Virus record (IMG/VR): IMGVR_UViG_3300047557_002321
Location: 1 to 42,989 of that record
DNA: 42,989 nt
Reading direction: 5' to 3' (one strand)
From: a virus
Positions 19,618 to 26,275 of the stretch are shown here, piece after piece (position 1 is the first letter of the stretch; each line of letters opens with the position of its first letter). The notes under the pieces were generated by a model. The model ran no database searches. It saw only the letters and a program-made list of their open reading frames with translations, and was not told where the DNA came from. Both the position numbers and the translations under genes were made by a program.

Positions 19618-19664
19618 CACCAAAAAGAAACGCCCTAAACTTGTAAAGCCTTTCTTCTTCCATT

Positions 19665-19799
19665 GTGGCAGTTAAGAGCAAAATTGGCGCCTCCAGCAGC
19701 AAGCGCATCATTATCAGCAAGCCAAAGCGCACCCGTCAAGGCGATGGCAAGCACAGCAGGCCAAGTCATGGCAGGAAACTCAAGCGCGGACAGGGCTGA
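19665..19799 (+). CDS. Small basic protein (44 residues)
   Basis: A GTG-started frame encodes 44 residues, very rich in Lys, Arg and Ser: it begins MAVKSKIGASSSKRIIISK and ends GRKLKRGQG. I recall similar short basic proteins with an RGQG end in cyanophages, and the regular basic composition makes a chance frame unlikely. It could bind nucleic acid or act in the virion. No clear ribosome site precedes the GTG. It lies between the fibre genes and the terminator at 19816-19845. Confidence 0.6.
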   Translation: MAVKSKIGASSSKRIIISKPKRTRQGDGKHSRPSHGRKLKRGQG

Positions 19800-19815
19800 T
19801 TGACAGGCACCACGC

Positions 19816-19845
19816 AGGAGGCTACCCTTCGGGGGCCTCCTTTTT
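19816..19845 (+). terminator. Rho-independent terminator after fibre operon
   Basis: AGGAGGC (19816-19822) pairs with GCCTCCT (19835-19841) around a GC-rich loop that can pair further, followed by five T. It lies 17 bases after the small basic gene and ends the fibre operon on the + strand. Confidence 0.85.
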
Positions 19846-19851
19846 CATGCA

Positions 19852-20091
19852 GTGGCTTTCGTTGATTCTCATTCCTTTTCCCATCGTTTCACTGATGACA
19901 ATGCAGGGATTGATGGAATTGGCTGGCAGGAAGTAGTGCATCAATGCAGCGAAGTGAGTGCAATTGGTCTCACGCGACACTACTTCCACTATGCTCTTGG
20001 GTGCGGATTTGCTCCTAAAAATATTATTGAAGCAATGGAAACATTGGCGCAAGAATATAGTGCAGCTTATGGCTACGATGAAGGGAAATAA
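19852..20091 (+). CDS. Hypothetical protein
   Basis: A GTG-started frame of 79 residues begins only seven bases after the terminator T-run. It has GIDGIGWQEVVHQCSEVSAIG and TRHYFHYALGCGFAPKNIIEAME, a mixed helical pattern that looks like a real small domain. There is no ribosome site at normal distance, so it may be read at a low level or start elsewhere. The next gene follows after 13 bases. No family recognised. Confidence 0.55.
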   Translation: MAFVDSHSFSHRFTDDNAGIDGIGWQEVVHQCSEVSAIGLTRHYFHYALGCGFAPKNIIEAMETLAQEYSAAYGYDEGK

Positions 20092-20104
20092 GTAGGAAGT
20101 AATC

Positions 20105-21337
20105 GTGGGACAAGTCGTTCGTGGTGGTGAGCAGTTTGAAACTCACATCGAGGCTGATCATCGCGGACAACTTGTCCAAAAAGGACCGGACAGTGGACTC
20201 GTTGATGCGTTCGGTCGTCAACGCTTTAGTCAGCCATTTACGCTTTTTGATTCGATGTTGCGTTATACAAAACGCACAGATCAATGGAACGAATCAACTG
20301 TTGGCGGTGGCACTACAAATTATTTAATCAATGAAAGTTCGCTGGAACTGAAGACGACAACTGCCTCTGGAGACACAGCTTTACGGCGTTCTCGTAGGCA
20401 TTTTCCTTATCAGCCCGGCAAAAGCTTATTTGTTTTGGCAAGCTTTGTTGGCAGTCCATTGCAAAGTGGTCTAATTCAAGAAGTGGGATATTTTGATGAT
20501 GGCGATGGCATTATGCTTCGCGCTAGTGGCACGACTCTACAGTTTGTCATTCGCAGTTCCGCCACTGGATCCCCAGTGGAAAGAACGGTGAATCAAAGTG
20601 AATGGAATATTGACACTTTTTCAGGCTTTGATTTTTCCAAGGCCAATATCTTTGCCACTGATTTTGAATGGCTTGGCGTTGGAAGAGTGCGCTGTGGTTT
20701 TGTAGTTGATGGCGAGATTCGCTATTGCCATGAGTTTAATCATGCCAATGTTCTTAATTCTGTCTATATGACTTCGGCCATCTTACCGTTGTCTTATCGC
20801 ATTCATAATTCTTCCTCCATTGCTTCTCCTGCCGTATTTAGACAGGTGTGTGCAAGTGTGATGAGCGAGGGAGGGTATCAACCCACCGGGCCTATTTACA
20901 CTGCTGGTCGAGGAGCGGCCAATTTCGCTTCTGTCACTTCTGAAACTCTTGTGGCAGCCATTCGCATGGCAAGCGGTCGCACTGATAATGTGATTATTCC
21001 AGCTCAAATTGATGCAAGTATTGGCGGAAATCCAGCGTCCAATACAGTGGCGCAATGGCGTCTTCGCTTGAATCCAACAGTTAGTGGTGTGTGGCAGCCT
21101 GCTGCTAACGGACGCGGAAACGTGGAAGTGATGAGCAGTGGCACGTTTAGCGGCGGCACTGCAATTGGAGGGGGTCTTGTCGCCTCTAGGACTGCTATTG
21201 AGTTTGATCCTGAAAGTGGTTTGGGCCTTGCTTTAGGGCAAAATATCAATGGAGAAAGCGATATTCTTATTTTGACTATTGAATGCAGCGGTGCAGAAAA
21301 TGCTACCGGCTTGATTGGCTGGAGGGAGGTAGTGTGA
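20105..21337 (+). CDS. Structural/fibre protein, paralogue 3 of 3
   Basis: The 410-residue protein starts at GTG 20105 with AGGA nine bases before. It shares the core of the genes at 10256 and 12023: HFPYQPGKSLFVLASFVG, FSKANIFATDFEWLGVGRVR, a WR-containing end and IGWREV closing like their LTWEEQ. The N-terminus (FGRQRFSQPFTLFDSMLRY) is its own and resembles structural proteins I recall from T4-like cyanophages. It is the most diverged of the three and lies after the terminator, so it may be expressed separately. Confidence 0.7.
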   Translation: MGQVVRGGEQFETHIEADHRGQLVQKGPDSGLVDAFGRQRFSQPFTLFDSMLRYTKRTDQWNESTVGGGTTNYLINESSLELKTTTASGDTALRRSRRHFPYQPGKSLFVLASFVGSPLQSGLIQEVGYFDDGDGIMLRASGTTLQFVIRSSATGSPVERTVNQSEWNIDTFSGFDFSKANIFATDFEWLGVGRVRCGFVVDGEIRYCHEFNHANVLNSVYMTSAILPLSYRIHNSSSIASPAVFRQVCASVMSEGGYQPTGPIYTAGRGAANFASVTSETLVAAIRMASGRTDNVIIPAQIDASIGGNPASNTVAQWRLRLNPTVSGVWQPAANGRGNVEVMSSGTFSGGTAIGGGLVASRTAIEFDPESGLGLALGQNINGESDILILTIECSGAENATGLIGWREVV

Positions 21338-21376
21338 TGAGGCTTGCCTGTTTAGCGAATTAGGATGGAGACCTTT

Positions 21377-21589
21377 ATGGCGTTTTCCATGGATTCTTCC
21401 TTTCGCGACGAATGGAAGCAAAAACAGGCAGACAGCATTGCTGATGCTCTTCACGAGCTAATGCAGGGAGACAATGGAAAAGCAAATGCAAAGGAGGCTA
21501 TTTACGCTGCCATCATGAGCTGGTACGATTACCACAATGCTGAGGCGATGAAATGGAGCAGTCTGCTGGTGGCACTCAAGACACTTTGA
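21377..21589 (+). CDS. Hypothetical small protein
   Basis: I choose the ATG at 21377 because GGAG (21367-21370) lies six bases before it, whereas the in-frame ATG at 21365 has no ribosome site. The 70 residues (MAFSMDSSFRDEWKQKQADS...) are helical and charged, with no known motif. Its last 37 bases overlap the next gene. Confidence 0.55.
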   Translation: MAFSMDSSFRDEWKQKQADSIADALHELMQGDNGKANAKEAIYAAIMSWYDYHNAEAMKWSSLLVALKTL

Positions 21590-21912
21590 AAAGCTGGCTT
21601 AATTCTCCAGAGCTGCAAGAATTACGGAAAGCGTGGCGAGCGTCTGAGTTGCAAACTAAAGCAGAAGACCAAGCATGGTGGGATAGCCTCACCATAGATG
21701 AACGTGCTCGTGCTTTTCGTCAAGTGGTGAGCTTGATGTACAAGGCGGAAGTAAAGGAACGTGGCTCGTATCGCTATGCAATGTATGACGTATTTGAAAT
21801 TGACTATTTAGACGGAATAATGTGCAATTATATGGAACTGCACAATTTTATTCATCAAGGGATTGAAAATCAGCAAAGCTACGTCGTTCGTGATGACGAC
21901 GATCAGCCTTAG
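21553..21912 (+). CDS. Hypothetical protein
   Basis: The 119-residue acidic, aromatic-rich protein contains WWDSLTIDERARAFRQVVSL and ends in a run of acidic residues (VVRDDDDQP). I do not recognise it. It overlaps the previous gene by 37 bases and its 3' end overlaps a small minus-strand gene by 65 bases, at the meeting point of the structural and lysis operons. Confidence 0.6.
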   Translation: MEQSAGGTQDTLKSWLNSPELQELRKAWRASELQTKAEDQAWWDSLTIDERARAFRQVVSLMYKAEVKERGSYRYAMYDVFEIDYLDGIMCNYMELHNFIHQGIENQQSYVVRDDDDQP

Positions 21913-22036
21913 CTCCACAGCAATATTTCTTATTTTCTTGGTATTGACAGTAAAGAATAAAGCAGCGATGGAGGTAGAAGGTAAAAGAAATGCCTCCCAT
22001 TAGGAAGCATGCAATACCAAGAAGAACAAGTTCCAT
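21848..22036 (-). CDS. Small membrane protein at end of lysis cassette
   Basis: The frame encodes 62 residues with one hydrophobic segment (about 2-30, MELVLLGIACFLMGG...) followed by a basic tail. The ATG begins two bases after the stop of the upstream gene, which argues for coupled translation. Its codons contain a 12-base inverted repeat, and it overlaps the convergent + gene by 65 bases, so it might be an accident. If real, a membrane role in lysis is likely. Confidence 0.4.
   Translation of the reverse strand: MELVLLGIACFLMGGISFTFYLHRCFILYCQYQENKKYCCGAKADRRHHERRSFADFQSLDE
21935..22023. repeat. Long inverted repeat between convergent operons
   Basis: TTCTTGGTATTG (21935-21946) is matched perfectly by CAATACCAAGAA (22012-22023), 65 bases apart. 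Inside, GATGGAGG and CCTCCCAT can pair with one bulge. The element lies where the + strand structural operon meets the - strand lysis operon. It has no T-run, so it is not an ordinary terminator. Confidence 0.7.
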
Positions 22037-22038
22037 GG

Positions 22039-22428
22039 TTAGTCGAGGCGATAAGTGATGCGCATTTCGCCTCCCAACGCTTTCACTTCTTCTGAGGCAT
22101 TTGGCGCTGCTTCTCTAATGATCATCACGCTTGGCACTGGCGCATCTGGCACGGGCGTCACCTTGGCGTCAGGGTAAAGCTCTTGAGCCTTTGCTGCAAG
22201 CGCTTTAGAGCGGGCCTGTTTCTCTTCTCTGTCCCATTGCTCCACCAGCACCTTGGCCTGCTTATCAACGGCCTGGAGCGTGGCTTGCGCTTTCCATTCA
22301 ATCCATGGTTCCTTGCAATAAGCAAGCAACATTTTCATCCATGGAGAAAAGCGCAAACGAGGAAAACGCTCCACCAAGCGAATTGCCACTTCGTAGCAAA
22401 AAGCAAAGAAGAGCGTTTCGTTGTTCAT
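22039..22428 (-). CDS. Hypothetical protein of the lysis cassette
   Basis: The 129-residue protein starts in an ATGA overlap with the C39 peptidase gene. The N-terminal 30 residues are hydrophobic and aromatic (NNETLFFAFCYEVAIRLVERF), then comes a charged helix (about 45-85, EQWDREEKQARSKALAAKAQ) and a Pro-rich segment. The layout loosely recalls spanin-like proteins, but no lipobox or clear transmembrane helix is visible, so I leave the function open. Confidence 0.6.
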   Translation of the reverse strand: MNNETLFFAFCYEVAIRLVERFPRLRFSPWMKMLLAYCKEPWIEWKAQATLQAVDKQAKVLVEQWDREEKQARSKALAAKAQELYPDAKVTPVPDAPVPSVMIIREAAPNASEEVKALGGEMRITYRLD

Positions 22429-23132
22429 GGCCGCACTATTACAGCCCAGCCAGTATTCTTACCATCGACTTCCCAGCGAGGAAGCCAGTTTTTCCGAGAG
22501 TAACGAACTCCCTTTCCTTTATTGTGATTGGCGTAGCCACCATTCACCATATCTGCCTCTCCGTAGGGGTCATTGAAGACAAAGGCTGATTGATCAAAGC
22601 CAATGCAGCAAGTCCAATGACCACCTCCGCGAGGGGCTGAAGCAGGGCCATGGTGAAGCCATCCAGTTAAGACTGGACGCTGCGCTAGAAGTTCGCGCTC
22701 TAGCAATTCGGCGTTGCCATTGGTGACAAAAGAAGCATTTAGATCCAGCGAACGCAAGGCTTTCACTTGAGCTTCTGCGCTTGTTGTGTCGCCGTAACGA
22801 GAACGAATGCGATTGTATTCGTCATCGTTTTTGACTTTGCCATAGTACATGGCCACCATGGCAGCAGAGCTGCTAAAGCATTCTCGCTGACCTGCACCTG
22901 ATTGATTGTCAAGCTGCGCTTGATACGGCACATTCAGCAGAATACCATTGGCTTCCTGTTTACCGTCTTGTGTCCATAACTTGTACCATTCTTCGCTCCT
23001 GTTCATTAGCTCAGGAGCCTCTTTCATGATTTGCTCTTCAAGCATTTTCACGGCTGCCATTTGATGGGGCAGCCCATGCTTGTAATACTTAAAAAGATCA
23101 GAAAGCTTGATTGAGGGGCTACTGGATGTCAC
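22425..23132 (-). CDS. C39-like cysteine peptidase, probable endolysin
   Basis: The 235-residue protein starts at a GTG that overlaps the stop of the holin-like gene (GTGA). Residues about 65-235 match the Peptidase_C39_2/papain-like fold: Cys85 in QRECFSSSAAM, His172 in GGGHWTCCIGFD, and FNDPYGE (N187/D188). The N-terminal LSDLFKYYKHGLPHQMAA segment is one I associate with phage lysis proteins. Its place directly after a small membrane gene suggests it cuts peptidoglycan cross-links as the endolysin. There is no signal peptide, so release would depend on the holin. Peptidoglycan specificity is inferred. Confidence 0.75.
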   Translation of the reverse strand: MTSSSPSIKLSDLFKYYKHGLPHQMAAVKMLEEQIMKEAPELMNRSEEWYKLWTQDGKQEANGILLNVPYQAQLDNQSGAGQRECFSSSAAMVAMYYGKVKNDDEYNRIRSRYGDTTSAEAQVKALRSLDLNASFVTNGNAELLERELLAQRPVLTGWLHHGPASAPRGGGHWTCCIGFDQSAFVFNDPYGEADMVNGGYANHNKGKGVRYSRKNWLPRWEVDGKNTGWAVIVRP

Positions 23133-23272
23133 TTTCCCACTTTGAAGATGGTTTTCAGTCCTTCCATGAGGAGTTGCAGAATATTATTGCTTTTCCAAGG
23201 GGAATGATCAAGAATTTGGTCGGCGGCTGCAACAATGATGCCACCAATAACGAACCATTCGATACCAGACAT
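23129..23272 (-). CDS. Holin-like small membrane protein (47 residues)
   Basis: The frame starts at ATG 23272 with GGAGG five bases upstream, one of the clearest ribosome sites in this region. The product begins MSGIEWFVIGGIIVAAADQIL, one transmembrane helix, followed by a short amphipathic tail ending FKVGK. Its TGA overlaps the GTG of the peptidase gene by the classic 4 bases. Size, membrane segment and position fit a small holin or holin partner. Confidence 0.75.
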   Translation of the reverse strand: MSGIEWFVIGGIIVAAADQILDHSPWKSNNILQLLMEGLKTIFKVGK

Positions 23273-23311
23273 GACTGCCTCCATTGAGGGGTTTATTAAA
23301 GGCTAGCGCTC

Positions 23312-23521
23312 TTATTGCCTGGTTTCCAAGTTCCTCACGCGAGCCTCAAGCTCTTGTACGTTTTCAGTGAGAGTGTCGAGATTTTTAGTAATGCTTTCTA
23401 TTTGCGTGGTGATCTTCACTTGCTGATGGCCAATGGTAATCATCATGCCGCCAGTAGCCAAGAGCATGCCAGCCGTTACCGTGGCAGCGAAGTTCGCCAG
23501 ACTCTCTTGCCAAGGCTTCAT
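23312..23521 (-). CDS. Membrane/coiled-coil lysis-associated protein
   Basis: The 69 residues consist of a transmembrane segment (about 8-31, LANFAATVTAGMLLATGG) followed by a heptad-patterned coiled coil to the end (ITKNLDTLTENVQELEARVRN). This is the first gene of the lysis operon. It could be a holin, a holin regulator or an i-spanin-like protein; the order membrane-then-coil fits the last two best. Confidence 0.65.
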   Translation of the reverse strand: MKPWQESLANFAATVTAGMLLATGGMMITIGHQQVKITTQIESITKNLDTLTENVQELEARVRNLETRQ

Positions 23522-23613
23522 TTCTTTAGAAAGTGTTTATATTTATTTTCTAATTCTAGGCAAGGCGTTTTTCTTTCCATTGTTGACTAAGCTTAAGAAA
23601 ACACAATAGTTTT

Positions 23614-24102
23614 ATGGGCGGGAGAAATGGGCCTGACGATCTTCTCCATTCTCTTCTTGAGCTTCGTCCTTCTGAAGCGAAACGCCGATTCCGAAAATCT
23701 ATCTTTGAAGACTATCCATTGCGTGGTCCGCTCGGACAGCCAGCATGCGCATATTGTGGGAAGTGGCACGAGAAGCTAACGCTTGATCATCTCGTTCCAA
23801 AGAGCAAAGGTGGTCCGCACTATGCAAAGTGGAATTTAGTGCCTGCATGTCGCGAGCACAATGGAGCCAAGGGAGATCTGCCAGTGTTTGAGTTTTGGCG
23901 GCCCTTAGATTGCTGGACTCCTTATCGCGAAGAACTTCTTCTCTCGTGGGTGCATTCTCACAGTTTTGTGAGCGCACATACAGACATTGCTGATTGGGAG
24001 CAATGGATGGAAAGTCTGCAGCGAGTGGTACCTATTCACGAAAGACATAAAGAAAAGGCGCCTATTTGGGCGCCTTCGTTGCAATTAAGACTGGCTAGTT
24101 AG
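23614..24102 (+). CDS. HNH endonuclease
   Basis: The 162-residue protein has a full HNH centre: C45-x2-C48 zinc ligands, [13 protein letters not shown] with D58-H59, N74 and a second pair C79/H82 (PACREHN). It stands alone on the + strand between two - strand operons, typical of mobile HNH genes that home into phage genomes; a packaging-associated nuclease is the alternative. No ribosome site is seen before the ATG. Its last codons contain a hairpin that serves as terminator for the opposite strand, and it overlaps the convergent DUF3310 gene by 8 bases. Confidence 0.85.
   Translation: MGGRNGPDDLLHSLLELRPSEAKRRFRKSIFEDYPLRGPLGQPACAYCGKWHEKLTLDHLVPKSKGGPHYAKWNLVPACREHNGAKGDLPVFEFWRPLDCWTPYREELLLSWVHSHSFVSAHTDIADWEQWMESLQRVVPIHERHKEKAPIWAPSLQLRLAS
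24055..24076 (-). terminator. Terminator for the nucleotide-metabolism operon, inside the HNH coding region
   Basis: AAGGCGCC (24055-24062) and GGCGCCTT (24069-24076) form a perfect 8-base stem with a 6-base loop. On the - strand it is followed by TTCTTT, giving a good terminator 19 bases after the DUF3310 stop. On the + strand the following T-run is poor. Confidence 0.75.
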
Positions 24103-24484
24103 CTGGTGGGAACATTGATTCAGAAGGGCCTTGCCTTACAGAGGGCAATGGACAGAAACCATCAGGACAGCCGCTTGCCATGTAATCGTCAGGGTCGTGA
24201 TTCACTTCATCGAAGAACGTTTTAATCACTTCTTTGGTTTGTTCTTGAATACGTGCCGCCATTGCATCTTCTTGTTCAACAATGGAGATGAGACGATCAA
24301 GATACCAGCGACATTTCTTTAGTGATTCGCTGCGTCCTTTCTGCTCGTAGCGCCAAACATATTTAATGATGTTTGCCTTTAATGCGCCCTTGAAGGCTTC
24401 TTTGCTCATTGAGGCTTCAATGGCTTCAATACATTCGATGGAGCCAGAAGCGTAATGAAGGGGATGATTTACTGAATCGTTCAT
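24095..24484 (-). CDS. DUF3310 protein (T7 gp1.7-related nucleotide kinase superfamily)
   Basis: The 129 residues carry the DUF3310 pattern: [20 protein letters not shown], then [15 protein letters not shown] and [12 protein letters not shown] (up to residue about 66). Proteins with this domain are widespread in phages and related to T7 gp1.7, a thymidylate kinase. The C-terminal half is unconserved and acidic. It lies 15 bases after thyX, so it may act on dTMP made by ThyX; that link is inferred. Confidence 0.85.
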   Translation of the reverse strand: MNDSVNHPLHYASGSIECIEAIEASMSKEAFKGALKANIIKYVWRYEQKGRSESLKKCRWYLDRLISIVEQEDAMAARIQEQTKEVIKTFFDEVNHDPDDYMASGCPDGFCPLPSVRQGPSESMFPPAN

Positions 24485-24499
24485 GATTGGAAGTGAGAA

Positions 24500-25240
24500 T
24501 TAAGGGGCGAGACGGGCTTTATGCAAGCGGCTTTTTTCGTACCATCCTGCAATTTCTGGCGTCCATTGCTGAAGATGGGGCCACATCAGATCGCAAAGCT
24601 GGCGAATTTCCAACTGTGCATCAAGCTTGGCGCGTAAATCCAAGAAATGCAAGAAGGCACGCAGCGTAAAGCTCACAACAAAATGCTGCCGATAATCAAA
24701 TGGCAAAATGCCACGAGCATGCTCTTCTGCATAGCCTTGATCAATAAGCTGTGCATAGCGTTGGGCTGCTGCTAGGCATAGGCCAAGATCGGTATTCCTT
24801 TGTGCGATGGTGTATTCATAGCTTTTTCCTTGGCGGTCGTGATAACGGCCAGCGGGGCGCAGGTAGAACACCTCCTCCAGCTCCAATTCGCCATTAGCAG
24901 CACGACAAATCCGCTCGCCCGTGTAGCGCATCGATTGCACATCGAAGCTCACGCCCACCCGGTGGGTGCGGGCCTGCTGCATCACCGAATGGGGAAACCA
25001 GCCCACGTTCAGGACGATCTGAGCGTGCTCCAGTGGCCCGTAGTGGCCGCGTTCACCCGCCAGCAGCCGCTTCACGCAGATCTCGCCAGCGCGAGCCTCA
25101 TCAGGCCAGCTCTCGCGCATATCGACCACGAAGCCTTCGGAATAATCTTGGTGCATGCTCGCGTACACGCACTGTTGCGGGCTGGGGGTGGCAGCGATTA
25201 GATCTACCTTGAACAAGGGATCAATGGAAGGAAAAATCAT
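24500..25240 (-). CDS. thyX: Flavin-dependent thymidylate synthase
   Basis: ThyX makes dTMP from dUMP using FAD, NADPH and methylene-tetrahydrofolate. The 246-residue protein has the family signature region at residues 91-106 (RTHRVGVSFDVQSMRY). This is one residue longer than the usual RHRxxxxxxxSxRY form, a variant I associate with cyanobacterial ThyX. It overlaps the upstream gene by ATGA and precedes DUF3310. G+C in 24901-25140 is about 65% (156 of 240 counted) against 43% at 26161-26220, so part of the gene looks recently acquired from a GC-rich host. Confidence 0.93.
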   Translation of the reverse strand: MIFPSIDPLFKVDLIAATPSPQQCVYASMHQDYSEGFVVDMRESWPDEARAGEICVKRLLAGERGHYGPLEHAQIVLNVGWFPHSVMQQARTHRVGVSFDVQSMRYTGERICRAANGELELEEVFYLRPAGRYHDRQGKSYEYTIAQRNTDLGLCLAAAQRYAQLIDQGYAEEHARGILPFDYRQHFVVSFTLRAFLHFLDLRAKLDAQLEIRQLCDLMWPHLQQWTPEIAGWYEKSRLHKARLAP

Positions 25241-25542
25241 TTGTTGTCTTCGTACAGTTCTTTGTTGACTTTGCCCATTGCAAGCCTTGCGTTTTCATGT
25301 TCTTCGATCATGCAAATGCCCATCGCGTAGCAAACTTTAGCAATGTCAGATGCCACACAATCCACTTCCATCTCTTTAGATAAATCAAACTCCTTCAATA
25401 GTGGAGCGATGGCGCGAAGCGTGATAGTGGCATATTCTGCCACCTTGTCCAAGTCTTCTTGTGTGTAAGGCTGCTGTTTCATGATGGTGGAACACACGCC
25501 AGAATCATAGGCTGCCACTGGGTTTTCGGCAACCCGTCCCAA
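25237..25542 (-). CDS. Hypothetical protein upstream of thyX
   Basis: The frame can start at TTG 25542, with GGAGGAGA about 10 bases before, or at ATG 25482 (81 residues, MKQQPYTQEDLDKV...), which has no ribosome site. The C-terminal part is helical with Cys residues (EVDCVASDIAKVCYAMGICM). The stop overlaps the thyX start as ATGA, indicating co-translation. No family recognised. Confidence 0.6.
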   Translation of the reverse strand: MGRVAENPVAAYDSGVCSTIMKQQPYTQEDLDKVAEYATITLRAIAPLLKEFDLSKEMEVDCVASDIAKVCYAMGICMIEEHENARLAMGKVNKELYEDNK

Positions 25543-25611
25543 TTATTTCGGCTCTCCTCCATCGCCCTTCTTTTCCTTCGCGTTAGCCTTTACTGAGGGA
25601 AATGAAGCTTT

Positions 25612-25977
25612 ATGAAATTTTCATTGCCGGTTCAGTTAGATTATGGCAGTCGCCGCTATACGGCTTTCATGGGACCATTTGAGCATTCAATGCAGAGGGA
25701 GTTTGCCCTAACGGTAAGCAAAAAGGCTCTTCAGGAATGCAACGATAAGGAAAAGCTTCGTGAAGTGGCCCTAAACCTGCTTGAAGGCTGGGCAATGATG
25801 AATACAGCCGTGCAGGGGTTGATGAAAGAAAATCTTGAGCTTCGGCAAGCAATGGCACTGAGGGACAGTTCCCTGGAAGCTGCAGATGCTTTACTTACGG
25901 AAGCTGGTGAAGCTTTGAAGAAATATGAGCGCCAATCATCTCGTGCCAAGTGGCGTCTTTGGCCATTTGAGCGGTGA
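25612..25977 (+). CDS. Hypothetical coiled-coil protein on the opposite strand
   Basis: The 121-residue protein has a beta-like start (MKFSLPVQLDYGSRRYTAFMG) and a long helical, coiled-coil-like remainder (KENLELRQAMALRDSSLEAAD). I recall similar proteins in T4-like cyanophages but no function. It is the only + strand gene inside the - strand block 24095-30945 and overlaps the Vsr-like gene tail-to-tail by 83 bases. Confidence 0.7.
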   Translation: MKFSLPVQLDYGSRRYTAFMGPFEHSMQREFALTVSKKALQECNDKEKLREVALNLLEGWAMMNTAVQGLMKENLELRQAMALRDSSLEAADALLTEAGEALKKYERQSSRAKWRLWPFER

Positions 25978-26272
25978 GAAGAAAAATTGTCCAGCCGCTA
26001 GCAAAGGCAAGATTGTATTTACGACAATCCCTTTCGTAGCCCGAACCAGTGACGTGACGACCACGATTGTAAACGCCACCTTGGATTTCGATGCCAGTGC
26101 AAGAGAAGGGATGAGCAAAGTCAAGGCGGTAACGTTTTGAACGCTTTGAACGAGAATAGCGCTCCTGAAAATCTTCTTCCCACTTTGTGATGTCACTAAA
26201 TTCCCGCTGCAGAATTAGCTTTGGGAATTTGGACTGCCACAGAGCGTGGAATTGATCTTCAAGAGCGCTCAC
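25895..26272 (-). CDS. Vsr/DUF559-like PD-(D/E)xK endonuclease
   Basis: The 125-residue protein shows YRLDFAHP (catalytic Asp), GIEIQGGVYNRGRH (E-x-Q in the catalytic strand and a following His), and a YERDCRKYNLAFASGW helix ending in a TIFLLT strand. This set is typical of small phage nucleases of the Vsr/DUF559 fold. It lies 3 bases after the dCTP-deaminase-like gene. A role in recombination, mismatch nicking or host DNA degradation is possible; the substrate cannot be told from sequence. Confidence 0.75.
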   Translation of the reverse strand: MSALEDQFHALWQSKFPKLILQREFSDITKWEEDFQERYSRSKRSKRYRLDFAHPFSCTGIEIQGGVYNRGRHVTGSGYERDCRKYNLAFASGWTIFLLTAQMAKDATWHEMIGAHISSKLHQLP

Positions 26273-26275
26273 TAA

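Noticed and set aside
19614-19647. TTGACA promoter-like -35 after the short fibre gene
   Set aside because: No acceptable -10 box at 16-18 bases; the best match (TGTAAA) is too far. Not listed as a promoter.
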